From the NCBI RefSeq assembly GCF_028389875.1, contig NC_084665.1, positions 372,001-436,000 on the forward strand: a DNA stretch of 64,000 bases, given 5' to 3'. Under the pieces are notes generated by a model. It had not been told where the DNA came from and did not search any database. It saw nothing but the letters and a program-made list of their open reading frames with translations. Below are positions 13,048-25,299 of the stretch, in pieces; the first letter of the stretch is position 1; each line of letters begins with the position of its first letter. Source of the stretch: Rhea pennata. Taxonomy: Eukaryota; Chordata; Aves; Rheiformes; Rheidae. The translations under genes were made by a program, and so were the position numbers.

Positions 13048-13172
13048 TCATAGAATGATAAGGTTGGAAGGGACCTCTGGAGATCATCTAGTCCAACCCT
13101 CAGCATAGCCCCATACAGGGATTGAACCCGTGACCTTCGCATTAGCAGCACCACACTCTACCCAACTGAGTA
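13048..13172 (-). mobile_element. tRNA-headed SINE with CR1-type 3' tail
   Basis: A chimeric retroposon in minus orientation. In element sense, a tRNA-like head (13172 down to about 13107) has an A-box-like TACTCAGTTGGG (13172-13161), then TAGAGTGTGGTGCT, and a clear B box GGTTCAATCCC (13128-13118). It is followed by a CR1 3' tail (about 13100-13048) reading GGTTGGACTAGATGATCTCC, then AGAGGTCCCTTCCAACC, and ending ATTCTATGA. The D and T arms are closest to isoleucine tRNA, while the anticodon loop has diverged. About nine bases of the tRNA 5' end are missing. Known bird SINEs of this design, such as passerine TguSINE1, pair an Ile-tRNA head with a CR1 tail and are copied by CR1 reverse transcriptase. 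The tail here looks like the CR1 tails elsewhere in this window. No clear target-site duplication is visible. Confidence 0.8.
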
Positions 13173-13268
13173 TAAAATATTTTGGTTTGGTTACATAAAA
13201 CATTTAATTTAATTATAAAGACTTGATACTCAATTCTCAGAAATGTTGAAGACCACTTCAAATTAACC

Positions 13269-13273
<5 letters not shown>

Positions 13274-13304
<31 letters not shown>
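13274..13304. repeat. T31 homopolymer
   Basis: Uninterrupted run of 31 T on the plus strand, about 100 bp beyond the tRNA-headed SINE but not contiguous with it. No polyadenylation hexamer precedes it in minus sense. Confidence 0.98.
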
Positions 13305-13305
<1 letters not shown>

Positions 13306-14738
13306 GTAATAATCTTTTGAAACACTGCAGAAATGGAAGGAGTAGTTATTCACAGAGCTTCAGTACAAGATCCTCAGACTAAGCCCTACTTCCCAGTTCA
13401 CATCTGTACAATGCCTGGTGCAGAATGGTCTCATTTATAGGATGTAAAGTACGTTAGTCCAGAGACTTTGAGAACCGAGTAACAAGGCACACCAAGGTGC
13501 TCAGGGGGAGCTCTACAGTCACTTTTAGTTATTCAGCAAAGTGCTTCATTTAGCAGCAAGGAAATAAGGAGTCAAGGACAGCATCTCTACCCTTCCACTT
13601 GCTAAATAAATGAACAGAGGGGACCAGATCAGATCATTGGATTTTGAGCTGCATTTGATATTAAAAATGATGGCCTTTTGCACAAAATAGTGAACAAGAT
13701 GAATAGAAATATTAATTTCATTGAGTGTAAAGGAGTGCCATCCCCTTACATCGCTAACTCTGACAGAGGTGTTATGAAGCTGTACGTATTTTTCCTTTTG
13801 ATCTCAGTAGCAAAGTGTTTTCCTACAAGGGGCATTTTCAAAGGTGAAATCTTATAAGAAGTGAATTCTTGAATTTTTAATAATTCAATTACTGTGGATA
13901 TTATTGAAGAACAATATTATGAAAGTAATACAGAAGTATATGTCTGCCCTCCACATGTGTCTGCTCATGGAACTACTGGAGTGAGGATATTGAATTGGAT
14001 GGATCCTTGATCTGAACCAAAACATGCACCTGCTCTTATGAGTGCTCAGCATTATGGATTTATAATAAAGGTTGATATGCTGAGTTAACCCATTATATAT
14101 CCATATATTTCTTTAACAAAAGACCACTTATTTTGTGTCTCTGGGTTGACAAAAATGGAGCTTATTTAGAGTCAGAGATAAAGTCATCATATAGTAATCA
14201 AAACCCAACTCTTTTCTGAAATATATACCTATATAAATACATATAGTCTTCACAAATCAACAGAACTTTGGTGGACAAATTCTCATTTGGCTCTAGCATC
14301 GGTCATGGTGCATCTAACCTTAAACTGACTTTCAGTAATTAACACATGTTGCTTCTTCAGAAATTTAGGTCTTTCTGAGGAAGCTGTTCTCCTCATCACG
14401 GCTGGAATGGCCTGTTCCTCAAATGAACCAATTCCTGGGAGGTAGTGACTGCTCTTGAGAAGGGATGGTTGGGGCCTATGAGATATTTTGTGCCTGTTGC
14501 CAGATGCAAACCTAAAGTTGTCTCTGTCATCTTGGAAAACACCTGGGAGGGGAATAATAAGAAAAATTTTTCTGATTGGCAGCTGATATTGTGGTGGAGA
14601 CTTGGGAACTGCATCAGGTGATGTGCTCACTGCAGCTCAGAGAAGACACTCTCTATCCCTCATGCTCTAAAACATCCTGTGGTGGAGAAAGAAAGAGTAA
14701 GAAAGAAAGAAAAAAAAGTGCGGTAAGACAGTCACCCT

Positions 14739-14780
14739 ATCCTGATACCCATCAGCATCCTGATATCCTGATATCCTGAT
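14739..14780. repeat. ATCCTGAT octamer repeat
   Basis: Three perfect tandem copies of ATCCTGAT at 14757-14780 and a fourth isolated copy at 14739-14746. Confidence 0.95.
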
Positions 14781-17321
14781 ACTAATGCCAGCAAGGCACA
14801 CCTATCCACAGGCTGAAGAAACTGGAGGGCATGCTCATTTCTTGTCCCAACTCCATACTCAGTAGAGGACAACTCAGTAAGTTCTCATTTTTAATACAGG
14901 GAAAGCTCATCAGATGACTTGGAACAATTCATTTGTATTTGTTACTGATGCTGTCAGTGTGGAAATAGGGGGCTTAACCTTCTATTAAGCTGTAAACACC
15001 CTGACACGACTGCTCTGTCTTTCCTATGACTCAACGTCTGCAAGAGAACTCCATGTTCTTCAGCAATAACATATCTCAGCGTTGTCATACCAGCCCTACT
15101 CTCCCACAAACACAAGTCCTCTCCTGCAATTACCGTGTTCCTAGGCAGACAATCCTCTGCTTCATGATATAGTGGCTTACGTGTGTGTTGTCTGTGAAAT
15201 GGCTGTACCTCAGCCCCTGCTCTTCCGCTGTTGACTTCTTCCCCTTCAACCTCCTGTAGCTCATTTTTAGTCCTCTTATTGCCCTTTTGCTCCCAGTTCC
15301 CTCTCTCTTGCTTCCTCTTTTTAAACAGTGGCCCTGCCCTCGTCTTTTGGGGGCTTTATCTGCACCCCTTTAAATGGGTGCAAGCTGGTCTGAAGGGTGG
15401 AGGAGAGGGTACATTGCGTTATTATCCATACCATGTGTTTGAACAGGAAAAAGAGCTGTCTGAGAAACTGGGGTGTGGGTGTCTAAGAGGTGACCAGAAA
15501 GCAGCAGTCTCTTGCCAGGGATGGGCAGCTAGAAGAAGCCCAACAGCACCCAAAGAAAGCTGGAGAGAGTTGTCTCATCCTTTTGCCACATGGTGAAGAG
15601 GGTAGAAAATCAGTGAGATATCAGGGGAGTTTTTGCAGAAAAGCTGCTGCTAAGGAGTGAGTTTGCTGTCTAACACAGTTTCCTGACCACGGCTGCTGGT
15701 CCCACACCTGCAGTGCCTTAAGCAAAAGATTGACAGTAGCTGTTGGGCCTCTGTGGGCTGTCCAGCACAGCACAAGCTGCTGGTTTTCACCTCTATAAAG
15801 GTGAGAGCATCTTCATTATGTCTGAGTCAGCTTTCATTCCTGCCTGAAGAGATAAGGAAACTGGCTCGATATGTCATTCCCAAGCATTCTCCAGGTTTGG
15901 TACTCTTTTCTCCCCGGCATCTTACTAATGCCTAGTGTAACTAATTTATTAATTTGCCTCCTTAGCTGCAGGTTTGCTCCCTGAATCTCCTGGTACCAGA
16001 CTAAGAGATAGCAGCTTCTGGCTTCCTGAGACGAGCAGAGCTGCAGCAATTCTTACACTGACATGCAGGGACAATTTTAGTTTTGAATCATGGGGCCCCC
16101 AGTCAGATGATTTGCTGCTTTGCTGATAAGTGGTGGAATGAAGAAGCCATCCCAAAGCTCTCTTTAACAAATTACTCTGCAGGCATGAGGCTCTTCCTCA
16201 GCAGAGATCCATTAACATACAAGTGTAAGTCTGGATTGTCTAACTGGGGCAGCACAAATTACTAATAAGGATCTTTCTTAGTGGCTCTAAGGGGTCATCA
16301 GCAACCTGGCGAAGTTTTTTAGGATCAAATTATTGCACAACATACAAACAAGAACATGAAGCGGGCCCACTCCTTCTGTCTAGTACATACATATAGCAAA
16401 TACTTTGCTACCAGCCATTTAATTGGCACTGTTGTGTCTAACAAAAATAATGAAAAATGAAAATCAGACACTCCCCTCTCCAGCCATTTGGCTTGTTTGG
16501 CAAAAGGCAGGCCAAGCTTGAGCAATGGTTGCTGCATAAATCAGAGGGCAGCATATCTGCATGTGTAGCCCTGTCTACATTTCCCATGCTGAGTAGAGAC
16601 GCCGTGGAGAGGCAGGGGATGCACACGTTCGCTGTGGGAGGATGTGACCATATGCCACTGTCTTTCAGTGGTGAAGCATAAAAGCCTCGGCAGGATGCCC
16701 TGGCTGAACAAAGGACTTGCTCTGTGAAATACCAGCCTTAAAAGTCAGAGCAGATTCCCTTTGGTTTGAAAGGACTTTGCCGCTTGCTCTCCAGTCTCTT
16801 CTCTGTAAGGGGCTGGGAACAGGGTATGTTACCTGAGCTTCTGGCAGCGTGACAGCCATTACAGAGAAAAATTCCTTTCACATGTAAATATGTTGAACTT
16901 GGCCAGCTCATGCCCAGGATTACTCTGTAACATACAGGCAAGCAGAGGAAAGCTATAAGTCCGCCCTAGCTTTTTCAGCAAAACCCAGCGGAAAACCCAT
17001 CATGCTTATTAAATACAGGATGTCACTTTTCATAGTAGGAGTCAGCGCACTCTGCTATGACATGAGTTACCAACCATCAGCTGAGCATTGACAATATACA
17101 AGTGGCAGCAAGTGAGCAGGGTTAAGGACTGGATACAGAGATATAAACTGGGTGGATGCTGAAATACACAGTGCAATGGTGGAGCCATGAGAGGATGACA
17201 GCACTACTGAGGCACAAAACCTCTCCTAGCCTGAAATTCTTGTTGCATTTATCTATTAGAAGATTTCAGTAGCAAGTCACTCAGGTGGGGAAGGACTAGA
17301 TAATAAATTATTTCAGAGTGC

Positions 17322-17347
17322 TATCTCTCTCTTTCTTTCTTTCTTTT
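17322..17347. repeat. CT/CTTT simple repeat
   Basis: Short pyrimidine microsatellite of TCTC followed by CTTT units in the long intron. Confidence 0.85.
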
Positions 17348-19030
17348 GTCTCTTTACCCCACTGGGCAAAAAACATGGTTCATGATTCAAATACATCCTT
17401 TGTGAAAACATTCCAATAAAATATTCATGAACAACTGTTTTCATTATTTGCTCACTGCTAAATGACTTCACAATAGTTAAGCAGCCAGAATTCTAAAGCA
17501 ACTGCCTGTGGTGGTGACCAACACTCCCACGCCGTCTCCTTCTGCTCCCTCTCCCTCACTTTCCTAACCCTTGGGGGCAGGCTCTCTCATTTTTCTTAGA
17601 AGTTTCAAGGTTCTGACTTTGATTTATACAGTACCTGGCTCAAGGGCGATCCTTGTCCTGGACAAGTGCCAATGGCAGTAATAAAAGTACAGACAATATC
17701 AAGAGCATCCTAGTGACACTAAGTTAACTGCACGTACTCTTCTCCTCCATTAGAAACCAGTGCAAGATCAGGATCTAACCCCTTTTAAAGTAGGATAAAT
17801 GTTATTACAGGGTACTATCAGAACCTTTTTGTTCTTTCAATTCAGAGATGAGGGTCTTTGAGCAGCAACGATGCTAACAGAAGAAAAAGCACTGAGTATA
17901 AGGCAATTTATGTTACACCTTTGCTAATCTTTCTATCTCCCACTACAGAAAAACCACCTGCTGATGCAGGAAATATTTCTTTCTTGTATAATGGTAGGTA
18001 GAGCTATTCCTGCTCAGTGGTGTTACCTGATGGTTCCTCATCCAAACAACAACATCATATGGAAAACTTTTGAGATTGGGAAATTATTGTAACAGGGCAC
18101 AAATCCGCCACTTATGGTGTGAGTGGATACCTGATTTTGTTCCTGACTGTCCCAGCAAGTGTCCCTGTGACATGTTCAGACCTCCAGCTTAGACAGATTT
18201 AGACATGCTCTGCTGTGTGTATATGTACACTCTTGAGGGTGAAAAGTAGTTGAGAGAAGCAGTAGCTTGAAGTAGTCCTTCCAGGGAGTGGGATCAAATA
18301 TATCCTCAGGCTGATACTTGGCAGAAAGAGGGACTTTAAGTATCCAAAGGCCTCTAGGATGATGGAGAGGAAGCCCAGCAGGGAAATAACAGTGAAGTCA
18401 GCTCCCTACTGCCAACAGATGAGTTTCTTGTGCCTATACTTGACCCAGGTACACAGGGATGTGCAGATGATGAGGGGCCAGCAGTCCACTTCCTGGGAAA
18501 TGAACAAAGTCAAGTAGAGACTGCCCTCCTCAGTGTTGAGGAGGGAGATGCATCTCCAGTTGTGGTTTCACAACACAATGCAGGAGGAGCTTTGGGCACA
18601 TCTTCACAAGAAAGGGAACTTTGCCTTTTTCCCAGCATGGGTCCTGGCTCAGATGCAAACCTCCCCGCTCAAGTTCTGTGATGCCTTTAAATCAGGCTAG
18701 CTGCTGAAGCTGTCAAACTATTAATGTGTGGTTGCTAACATAATTTCTATTGCTTTTTCTTCTGAGAGGACTTGGGGGATGAGGGGTACATGTTTCCCTA
18801 CTGGGAAAGATGTGTCTGGAGGTTTATCTTAGCAGGACATAAGGGATCAGAGGAAGTTCTCCCCAAGCTTATGGGCATGCGGACAGGATACTAAGCCCCA
18901 GAGAAGACCAGGGATGTAGCAATGGGCATGCATGATCAAGGTTTATAGATAACATCTGTTGGATGAAAAAATGTACACACTACTGGACACGTGGAATTTT
19001 CATGGGGAACAAGAGAGCACATGAGCATAG

Positions 19031-19096
19031 TTGGACTAGACGATCTCCAGAGGTCCCTTCCAACCTTACTGATTCTATGATTCTATGATTTTGTGA
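19031..19096 (+). mobile_element. CR1 LINE, 3' tail fragment
   Basis: Severely 5'-truncated CR1 consisting only of the 3' UTR end: TTGGACTAGACGATCTCC, then AGAGGTCCCTTCCAACC, then TTACTGATTCTATGATTCTATGA-type octamer repeats. It is antisense to SYNDIG1 and lies inside its long intron. The tail is nearly identical to the one at 57.7 kb, which suggests one CR1 subfamily. It carries no coding capacity. Confidence 0.9.
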
Positions 19097-21566
19097 ATCA
19101 GCTAGGTAGTGAAGAGACAATTCTAAGTTGTCTCTGGAGTGATAAATGATGAATGGTACAGCTTGAACCCCACATAAGTACCAAAGGAAGGCAGTCAGTT
19201 TTTGGCACACCTAGGTGGGCACTTTTCTGGCTTCCCCCACTTTTTGACTGGACAGGAATCTGCTGTGTGAAGTGTCAGTCAGCTGAGAGAGAGGCAGTAG
19301 CATGACTCCACAGACAGAAAAACCTATCAGGACTAAAAATGGAAGAAGCTGTGTCACCGATCTGGAAAGAGTTGGATTTCAAAGGTGCACTTCTCCAGGG
19401 AGATGGAGAGGTTTTATTATTTACAGGAGGTTGCTTGGAACAAAGTACCAGGTCACGACAGGAATCTTAGAGCGTGTTTCACTTGTCATCACTGCTGTAG
19501 GAGAACATAGGCTGAGTCATCTCAGTGCTATTTAAAAATCATCTTGCCCTCTCTTTAACCTCATGTGAGAGATAGCAAAGGCTCTGGGTCCTTGCCCACA
19601 GTAGTGAAAGTGATGGCTTCAGCAGTTTGAGGCTACCTCATTCTTAACTTTCAAATTCCCAATGCTTTTGGGTAGCCCTATATTATTTCCAGAGAAAAAC
19701 ACTGTTTTTCTGGAACATTAGCATGCCAATTCAGGAGCGTATCTTTTCAGACAGTTTTTAATTCTGTTTCTCTGTTTGGTCTCTAAAGGTGTTGATCTTG
19801 AAAGAACAATATTGAGAAGATAAAGCAAGGAAGCTGTGCTTATTTGAGTGGAACAAGACTGATGTACATCCACCATGGTGTTATCTCATCACCTTTGATG
19901 CAGCATCAGCTGACATCCCTATGATATTGTGGCTCTGTGAGTCGAATGGAAGGATGTGAATTTATACCATCACCCTCATGGCCTTTGAAGAAGGGTTGCT
20001 GTCCCGCAGATATCCTTTTCAGTTCTGGCTTGTCTGAGGTCTGATCTGAAACCAGCTGAAGCAGATGGGAAGCTTCCTAGTGATTTGGGAAACTTTGAAC
20101 TGACTGCCTAGGGAGGCCCTTCAGATCTGATTTCTTTTACCTTCATTTGGGGCCTACTCTGTTGACTTTTCCTAGCTTCAGTGTGAAGCATTACTGTCTG
20201 GCAGGGAGCTATACATAGGAAATGATAATCCTCTTGAAGCACTCGTCCTCCATGCATGACTTCCTACAGTCTGGGATTATATGTCAATGGGAATACTTTG
20301 GCCTTCATCTCTAATGCTGATTTCTTCCTTCTTTAGTGCAGCTGCTCCTTTCTAACACTGGATTTCCTACTTCAGCAAACACAGAAGCAAATAAACTAAT
20401 TCAGTTATAGAAGAGAGTAGAACTCACTCTCAGTTTTTCCCTTTCTTCTGAAGCTACTTTCTGTATGCTTTCCTTTCAAGGTAGCAAGGACAATACAAAG
20501 GTTAGCCATGGCTAAGCCTTACTAGAAAGGCTATTCAAGAAGGATGTTGACACTTTCATGTCATACAGATATTCCTCTAGAGATAACAGTTCTCATGCCC
20601 AATTTTTTTCAATACTTCCATTAGCACTTTCCTGTGATTTGCTTTGTGTTTGCAACTTCCAATTAAAATTCTGAGATATTCAATGCCTTGATGTTTGAGC
20701 AGATGGGGGACAGGGAGGAAGGAAGTCAGGACCTGACACATTTTCATGAACTCCTCCATTGGATTGGAAACGATGAAGATTTTTCTAGGCTGAACACTTC
20801 TGGTCATCACTTAGCTGACCTATTCCTTTTTGTGTCTGGCAAGAAAATGATTGCCTGAAGTACAGTAAGTACATCCATTCTTTGTGTATTAACTATGTGA
20901 AGACAGATGAAATTTAAACACAAAAAATGCAGAAAAGACACCTGAGCCTTTGTTCTAGTAAGGACCTGTGCTGTGAAGAGAAGGAGGTTATAGACCAGAT
21001 ACATTCTGCTTCCCTAGACCCCCACATAGTGGGGGCATACAGACTAATGACTGCACAGAAACATCAGTTCTAAAAGCAGTGTTTTTTAAGAAGAGAGAAG
21101 AGTTTATGATTCAAATTGTGATGCGTGACTACAATTTCAAGAATTTATTTTATCTTTTTTCTTTTTTTTTGTAGAGTTGTGGCTTTCAAGGGTAGAAGAC
21201 ATTTTTAATCAATGCTTGGTTTGAAGTGATAGAGTTTGCATGTTATAGACTATAGAATTCAGGCCAGCTACACACAAGATGAAATTTAGAAATATTCCTT
21301 GATCTGTATCTTACTTAAGGATCACAGTTTTGATACTCACTTTTATTACGTTGAAATGAGTGATGTACCTATGGAAAGAAGGCACAATGTAGATACCTCT
21401 AAAGGCAGTGATTTTCTTTCAATGAGTAGATGAATGATAGATTTATCACCAGTGTAAAACTAGAGTCATTGTAAATATTAGGCTGTAGCTTTAATAATAT
21501 TTGATACATTGCTGCTATGACTTGAGTACAATTGATTTCCTTCTGCAAAAAGATATAATTATTTAT

Positions 21567-21594
21567 TATACTTATATTACTATACTTATATTAC
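21567..21594. repeat. Perfect 14-bp tandem duplication in a TTA-rich tract
   Basis: Two identical copies of TATACTTATATTAC, embedded in about 65 bp of degenerate TTA/TAC triplets (21555-21612). Confidence 0.95.
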
Positions 21595-24500
21595 TATTAC
21601 TGTTACTACTAAAATTTTTAATTGTTCTAATTTCTTTATTAATTCCAGGTAAGCTCTCCTGTAGGTTGTAATGGGCCAGAGCATGAGATGTACTTTTCTT
21701 TACATGCTGCTGGAGCACAGGTAAGCAAGTGAGCAGTCTGTTGGAAAGGTTCCCGAGATTGTGTAAAGGTACACAATCTGTCAACTTTCAAAACTTCTGC
21801 TATTGAAAATAATGGTAAATCACCTCAGTAATAAGTTATTTTGCATGCCAAGTGCCACAAGGTTGCTGAAGAATATAAAGTAAGTGGCATTTTTGGAAGA
21901 CCTTCCAAAGACCCTATGCCTTCCTTGCCTTTCAGCAAGTAAGTCATTTTGTCAACTTCTGAAAGCAGAGGTATGAAGTCATGATTCAGCGACAAAGCCT
22001 ACTCATGCGGAACAGAGATCTGCAAAATCAAATTATGTGAAGGTCCTCCAAAGAAGTTCAGGGATTTATCAGCTAGAAATCAAGGCAGATATCCTGACAT
22101 GGAAAAGCAGTGCCTTTTCCTATTCACAGAAGTTCTACTTCTAAAGTAGATGGGCCAGTTAATAAGGCAGATGGGTAGTAGTTACTGCTTTGGATCATTG
22201 GCTTGAACCCTAAGGTGCTTAAAACCTGTTGCCTATAAGCATGTGAAGCTTTTTCTGCTGCACAGGGATACCCACCTATCTAAGTTAGTGAGGTGGGTGA
22301 CTGGAGAGCAGCTTCATCGTGACAGTGTGAAACATCTCTCAGACTGAGATCTCTGCCTTGCCAGTCCTTGAGTGGATCTGGGTTAATCAGTCCCCATATG
22401 TCAAGCCTGGATATCACCTATGTTTCTTGTAAGTAAAGAGTGGAAAGGCAAGGTTGGAAATCTTGCTGACAGATGTCTAACTAACTTATTGGCGGGCTTG
22501 CACTGTTGACTCCACTCTTCTGGGACAAATGGTGGCTGGACCTGAGTCTGTAGAAGGAGTAGAACTACTGAGCAAGAGAAGTCAAGGATGCCTGAAGACC
22601 AGGTCTGCATTTATAACAATCATTCAGGAGGTCAATTACACCTCACCTTTATATGCAGATGGTTAGGATAGCATTGATATTCTCATTTTATTTGTAGCTG
22701 TTCATCTGCGAGTTGAACTGTGTCAAATGCAGAGAGGCCAGAGGTGGCTAATTGCTTATGTCAGTCAAGCTTTTAGCGAAGGAGAGAGAAAGTGAGTGTG
22801 AGAGATAGAGATCAGTTTATGAACCACTGCACTGGGGAAGTTCTGTAATGGTAGGAGACTGAAAAAATTAAAAAGCCTCCCTGCAACTAAGCACCTAAGC
22901 AGGTGAATGCAGTAGCTCTCTTTGGTGGCCCCTTACTACTCTGGAGTTTGAAATTTATTGCTATTTGTATACCCTATCAAAAAATCTTCTACCAGCACAT
23001 TCAATATTCTTGTTGGGAAGATCTCCACATTGTATAGCAGACTGGCAAGTGTGCTTTGATTCAGACAAACACTAAGCACTTGGTCATCTCTGACTTCTAT
23101 CCTGCCTTATAGCATCCTTCCCAAGTGGTGGTTATACCAGTGCTAAGTCTGTCTCACTGGAGCCAGCAGCAGGGATGTTATCCCTGCTTGCCTCATTTCT
23201 GCTTCATTGATGCATCTGAAGGCGGAGAGGAAAGAAAAGCATGTGAAACTGGGTAAGAGCACACAGATAAATTAAGGTATCACACAGTGATGACAAACTG
23301 CTCTAAGAGCTACCTACTGACCGGCAAGCGATGAGGGCACCATCATGAAGATCTATGTAAGGGCAACAGCAGCCAGATACCCAATGATATGCATCTGTAA
23401 TAGCATTAAATTGTTCTTGCTAATGTTCCTGGCCCTGGAAATTGACTGTTGACACTGTTAGATTAACAGAAAAGTCCTTGGCATGGTTTTAGCTGTGCCA
23501 GCCATCAATGTGCCAAATGTTGCCTGGGCATGGTGAAGGAGTTAGAACAGAGCAGGAAGACTCCAAATATTCATTTCTGATGCAACGACCTGATGGAAGA
23601 AAAAACACTATGGACACATGCCATTCATGTCCATAGGCTTTAGGGCCAAAGAGCAGCCCTGGATATATTTAATTTATTAGCAAAGGTATAGCCAGTATGG
23701 TCTAATTCACTGGTTTCCACTCCACTGGACCATGGATGACCACCCATCCTCAGACTTTTTGCGAAAGCTCCACATTAGACACAATGGTCATGACTGGTGT
23801 TGTGGGCAGAGTGGTCTGGGAGACGCAGGGCATGCATGCCAGGTTCAGCAGCCACTGAACTTGTGGGGAATTCCCTTCTGCTCTTCCTGTACTTAACTGT
23901 TGAGGCTGGAGCATGGGGTACTTCCAACCCTTATCTACATTAATTGAAATTTTGGATGCACACATGTCTATGCATACTTGACACATGTATATAATAGCTG
24001 ATGTAAATAAAATGACTGTAAATCAGATGCCAGCCCTGAAAAAAGTTCAAAATCCTTTTCATCAAGTTTTGAGTGAGGATCATTCTTGTTTATAGAGAAA
24101 AAATTACAGCTTTCCTGCCAGTGTCAGCTGATCTCTATGTCAAGTGGAGGTGGCATTCGTATTTTGAAAATGGGCCTGGGTTATTTGCATGAAACTGCAG
24201 CTCTTCCTGCTGTTGTTAAGCTTCCTTTGAAACTTTCCGAATGAGTTTTTTTACACCCGCCCACACAGAGAATGACACACTCCCAGGGCTGTTTGGGGAA
24301 CTTAGCAACACACTTCTGCCTGGAAGCATTAGCAGCATAGCAGCATGATCTGAGACATCTCTTCTTCTCTGCACCAGCTCTTCCCTAGTTTTCCATTAGA
24401 CAACTGCAAGGGCACTAACACACCTTGTTATAGGACTTCCCTCAAACGACAGGATCTAGCCTTCACATCAATAATCTTAGAGTCCAGTGCACAGCAGGAT

Positions 24501-25271
24501 TGGAAAGAAAAATCTAAGATCACACAGGATCTTAGGACCAACAGCCTTGGTCCCTTAGCATGCTCCCTATGCTGGGGCTAGCCTATTCTTGGACATGAAC
24601 AGCTGAAGCTAGAGGCTTCTCAGAGCAAGAACACTTAGTAATGAGACACAGCTGTAGCCACGATAAGACACAATTGTGCCTTTAGGCATCAGCCTAAAGA
24701 GTCTAGTCTTTTGTGTGTAGCACTACTCCCCCTTGCCACAGAGGCATATGGCGGGTTTCCCATGTGCAGAGGTTAGACTTCTAGGTGGGGAAGGGAGGTG
24801 GAGGTCCAATATACCTCAAGTCTTTGAACAGGTTTGGTAAAGCCAAAGAGAGAGTTAGCATCCCCTGAGTTTAAATGATATTGGTAGACACATACAGAAC
24901 AGATCTCTGTCATGGTCCATGCTAAGGGAAAGCATTAGCTGAATCCTTGTGGGGTAACAGAAGAACTATAAGGTGTTTGGGGCAGAGGGAGCTAAGATAG
25001 GCAGGTAGACTTTATAGATGCACCAGCCAGGACAAACCTCTTCACCCAGGCTGTGCCATAGACTTTCCTTTGCCTTCCCCTCACCCAGTTTTCATAGCTG
25101 ATCAAGTGGGTGCCTGCTCCTTCTGAGGGCAACTGCCCTCAGACCTTTGCCAGAAGTCCCACATTCCCTGGTGGTAAATGTGGAAAGTGTCATCTGCAGG
25201 GCACACCAGAGATGGCCTAAGGACAGGTCACCAGGCAAGTTTGTTTCTGTGGTTCCATCTTGGTGCAAGCT

Positions 25272-25299
25272 GTTTTTTCTTTTTTTCTTTTTTTTTTTT
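25272..25299. repeat. T-rich low-complexity tract
   Basis: Runs of T interrupted by single C, about 28 bp, inside the long intron. Confidence 0.9.

Larger units (their letters stand above)
13305..19030. other. Unique intronic sequence
   Basis: About 5.7 kb without a recognised gene. It holds two small microsatellites (14.7 and 17.3 kb). The stretch 16440-16660 has clustered TTGGC and GCCAA sites and ATGCATAAAT-like motifs and may be a regulatory element, but this is unproven. Confidence 0.5.

Noticed and set aside
13107..13172. A functional tRNA gene
   Set aside because: The acceptor stem 5' end is missing, the anticodon stem has mismatches, and the sequence continues directly into a CR1 tail, which fits a SINE rather than a tRNA gene.
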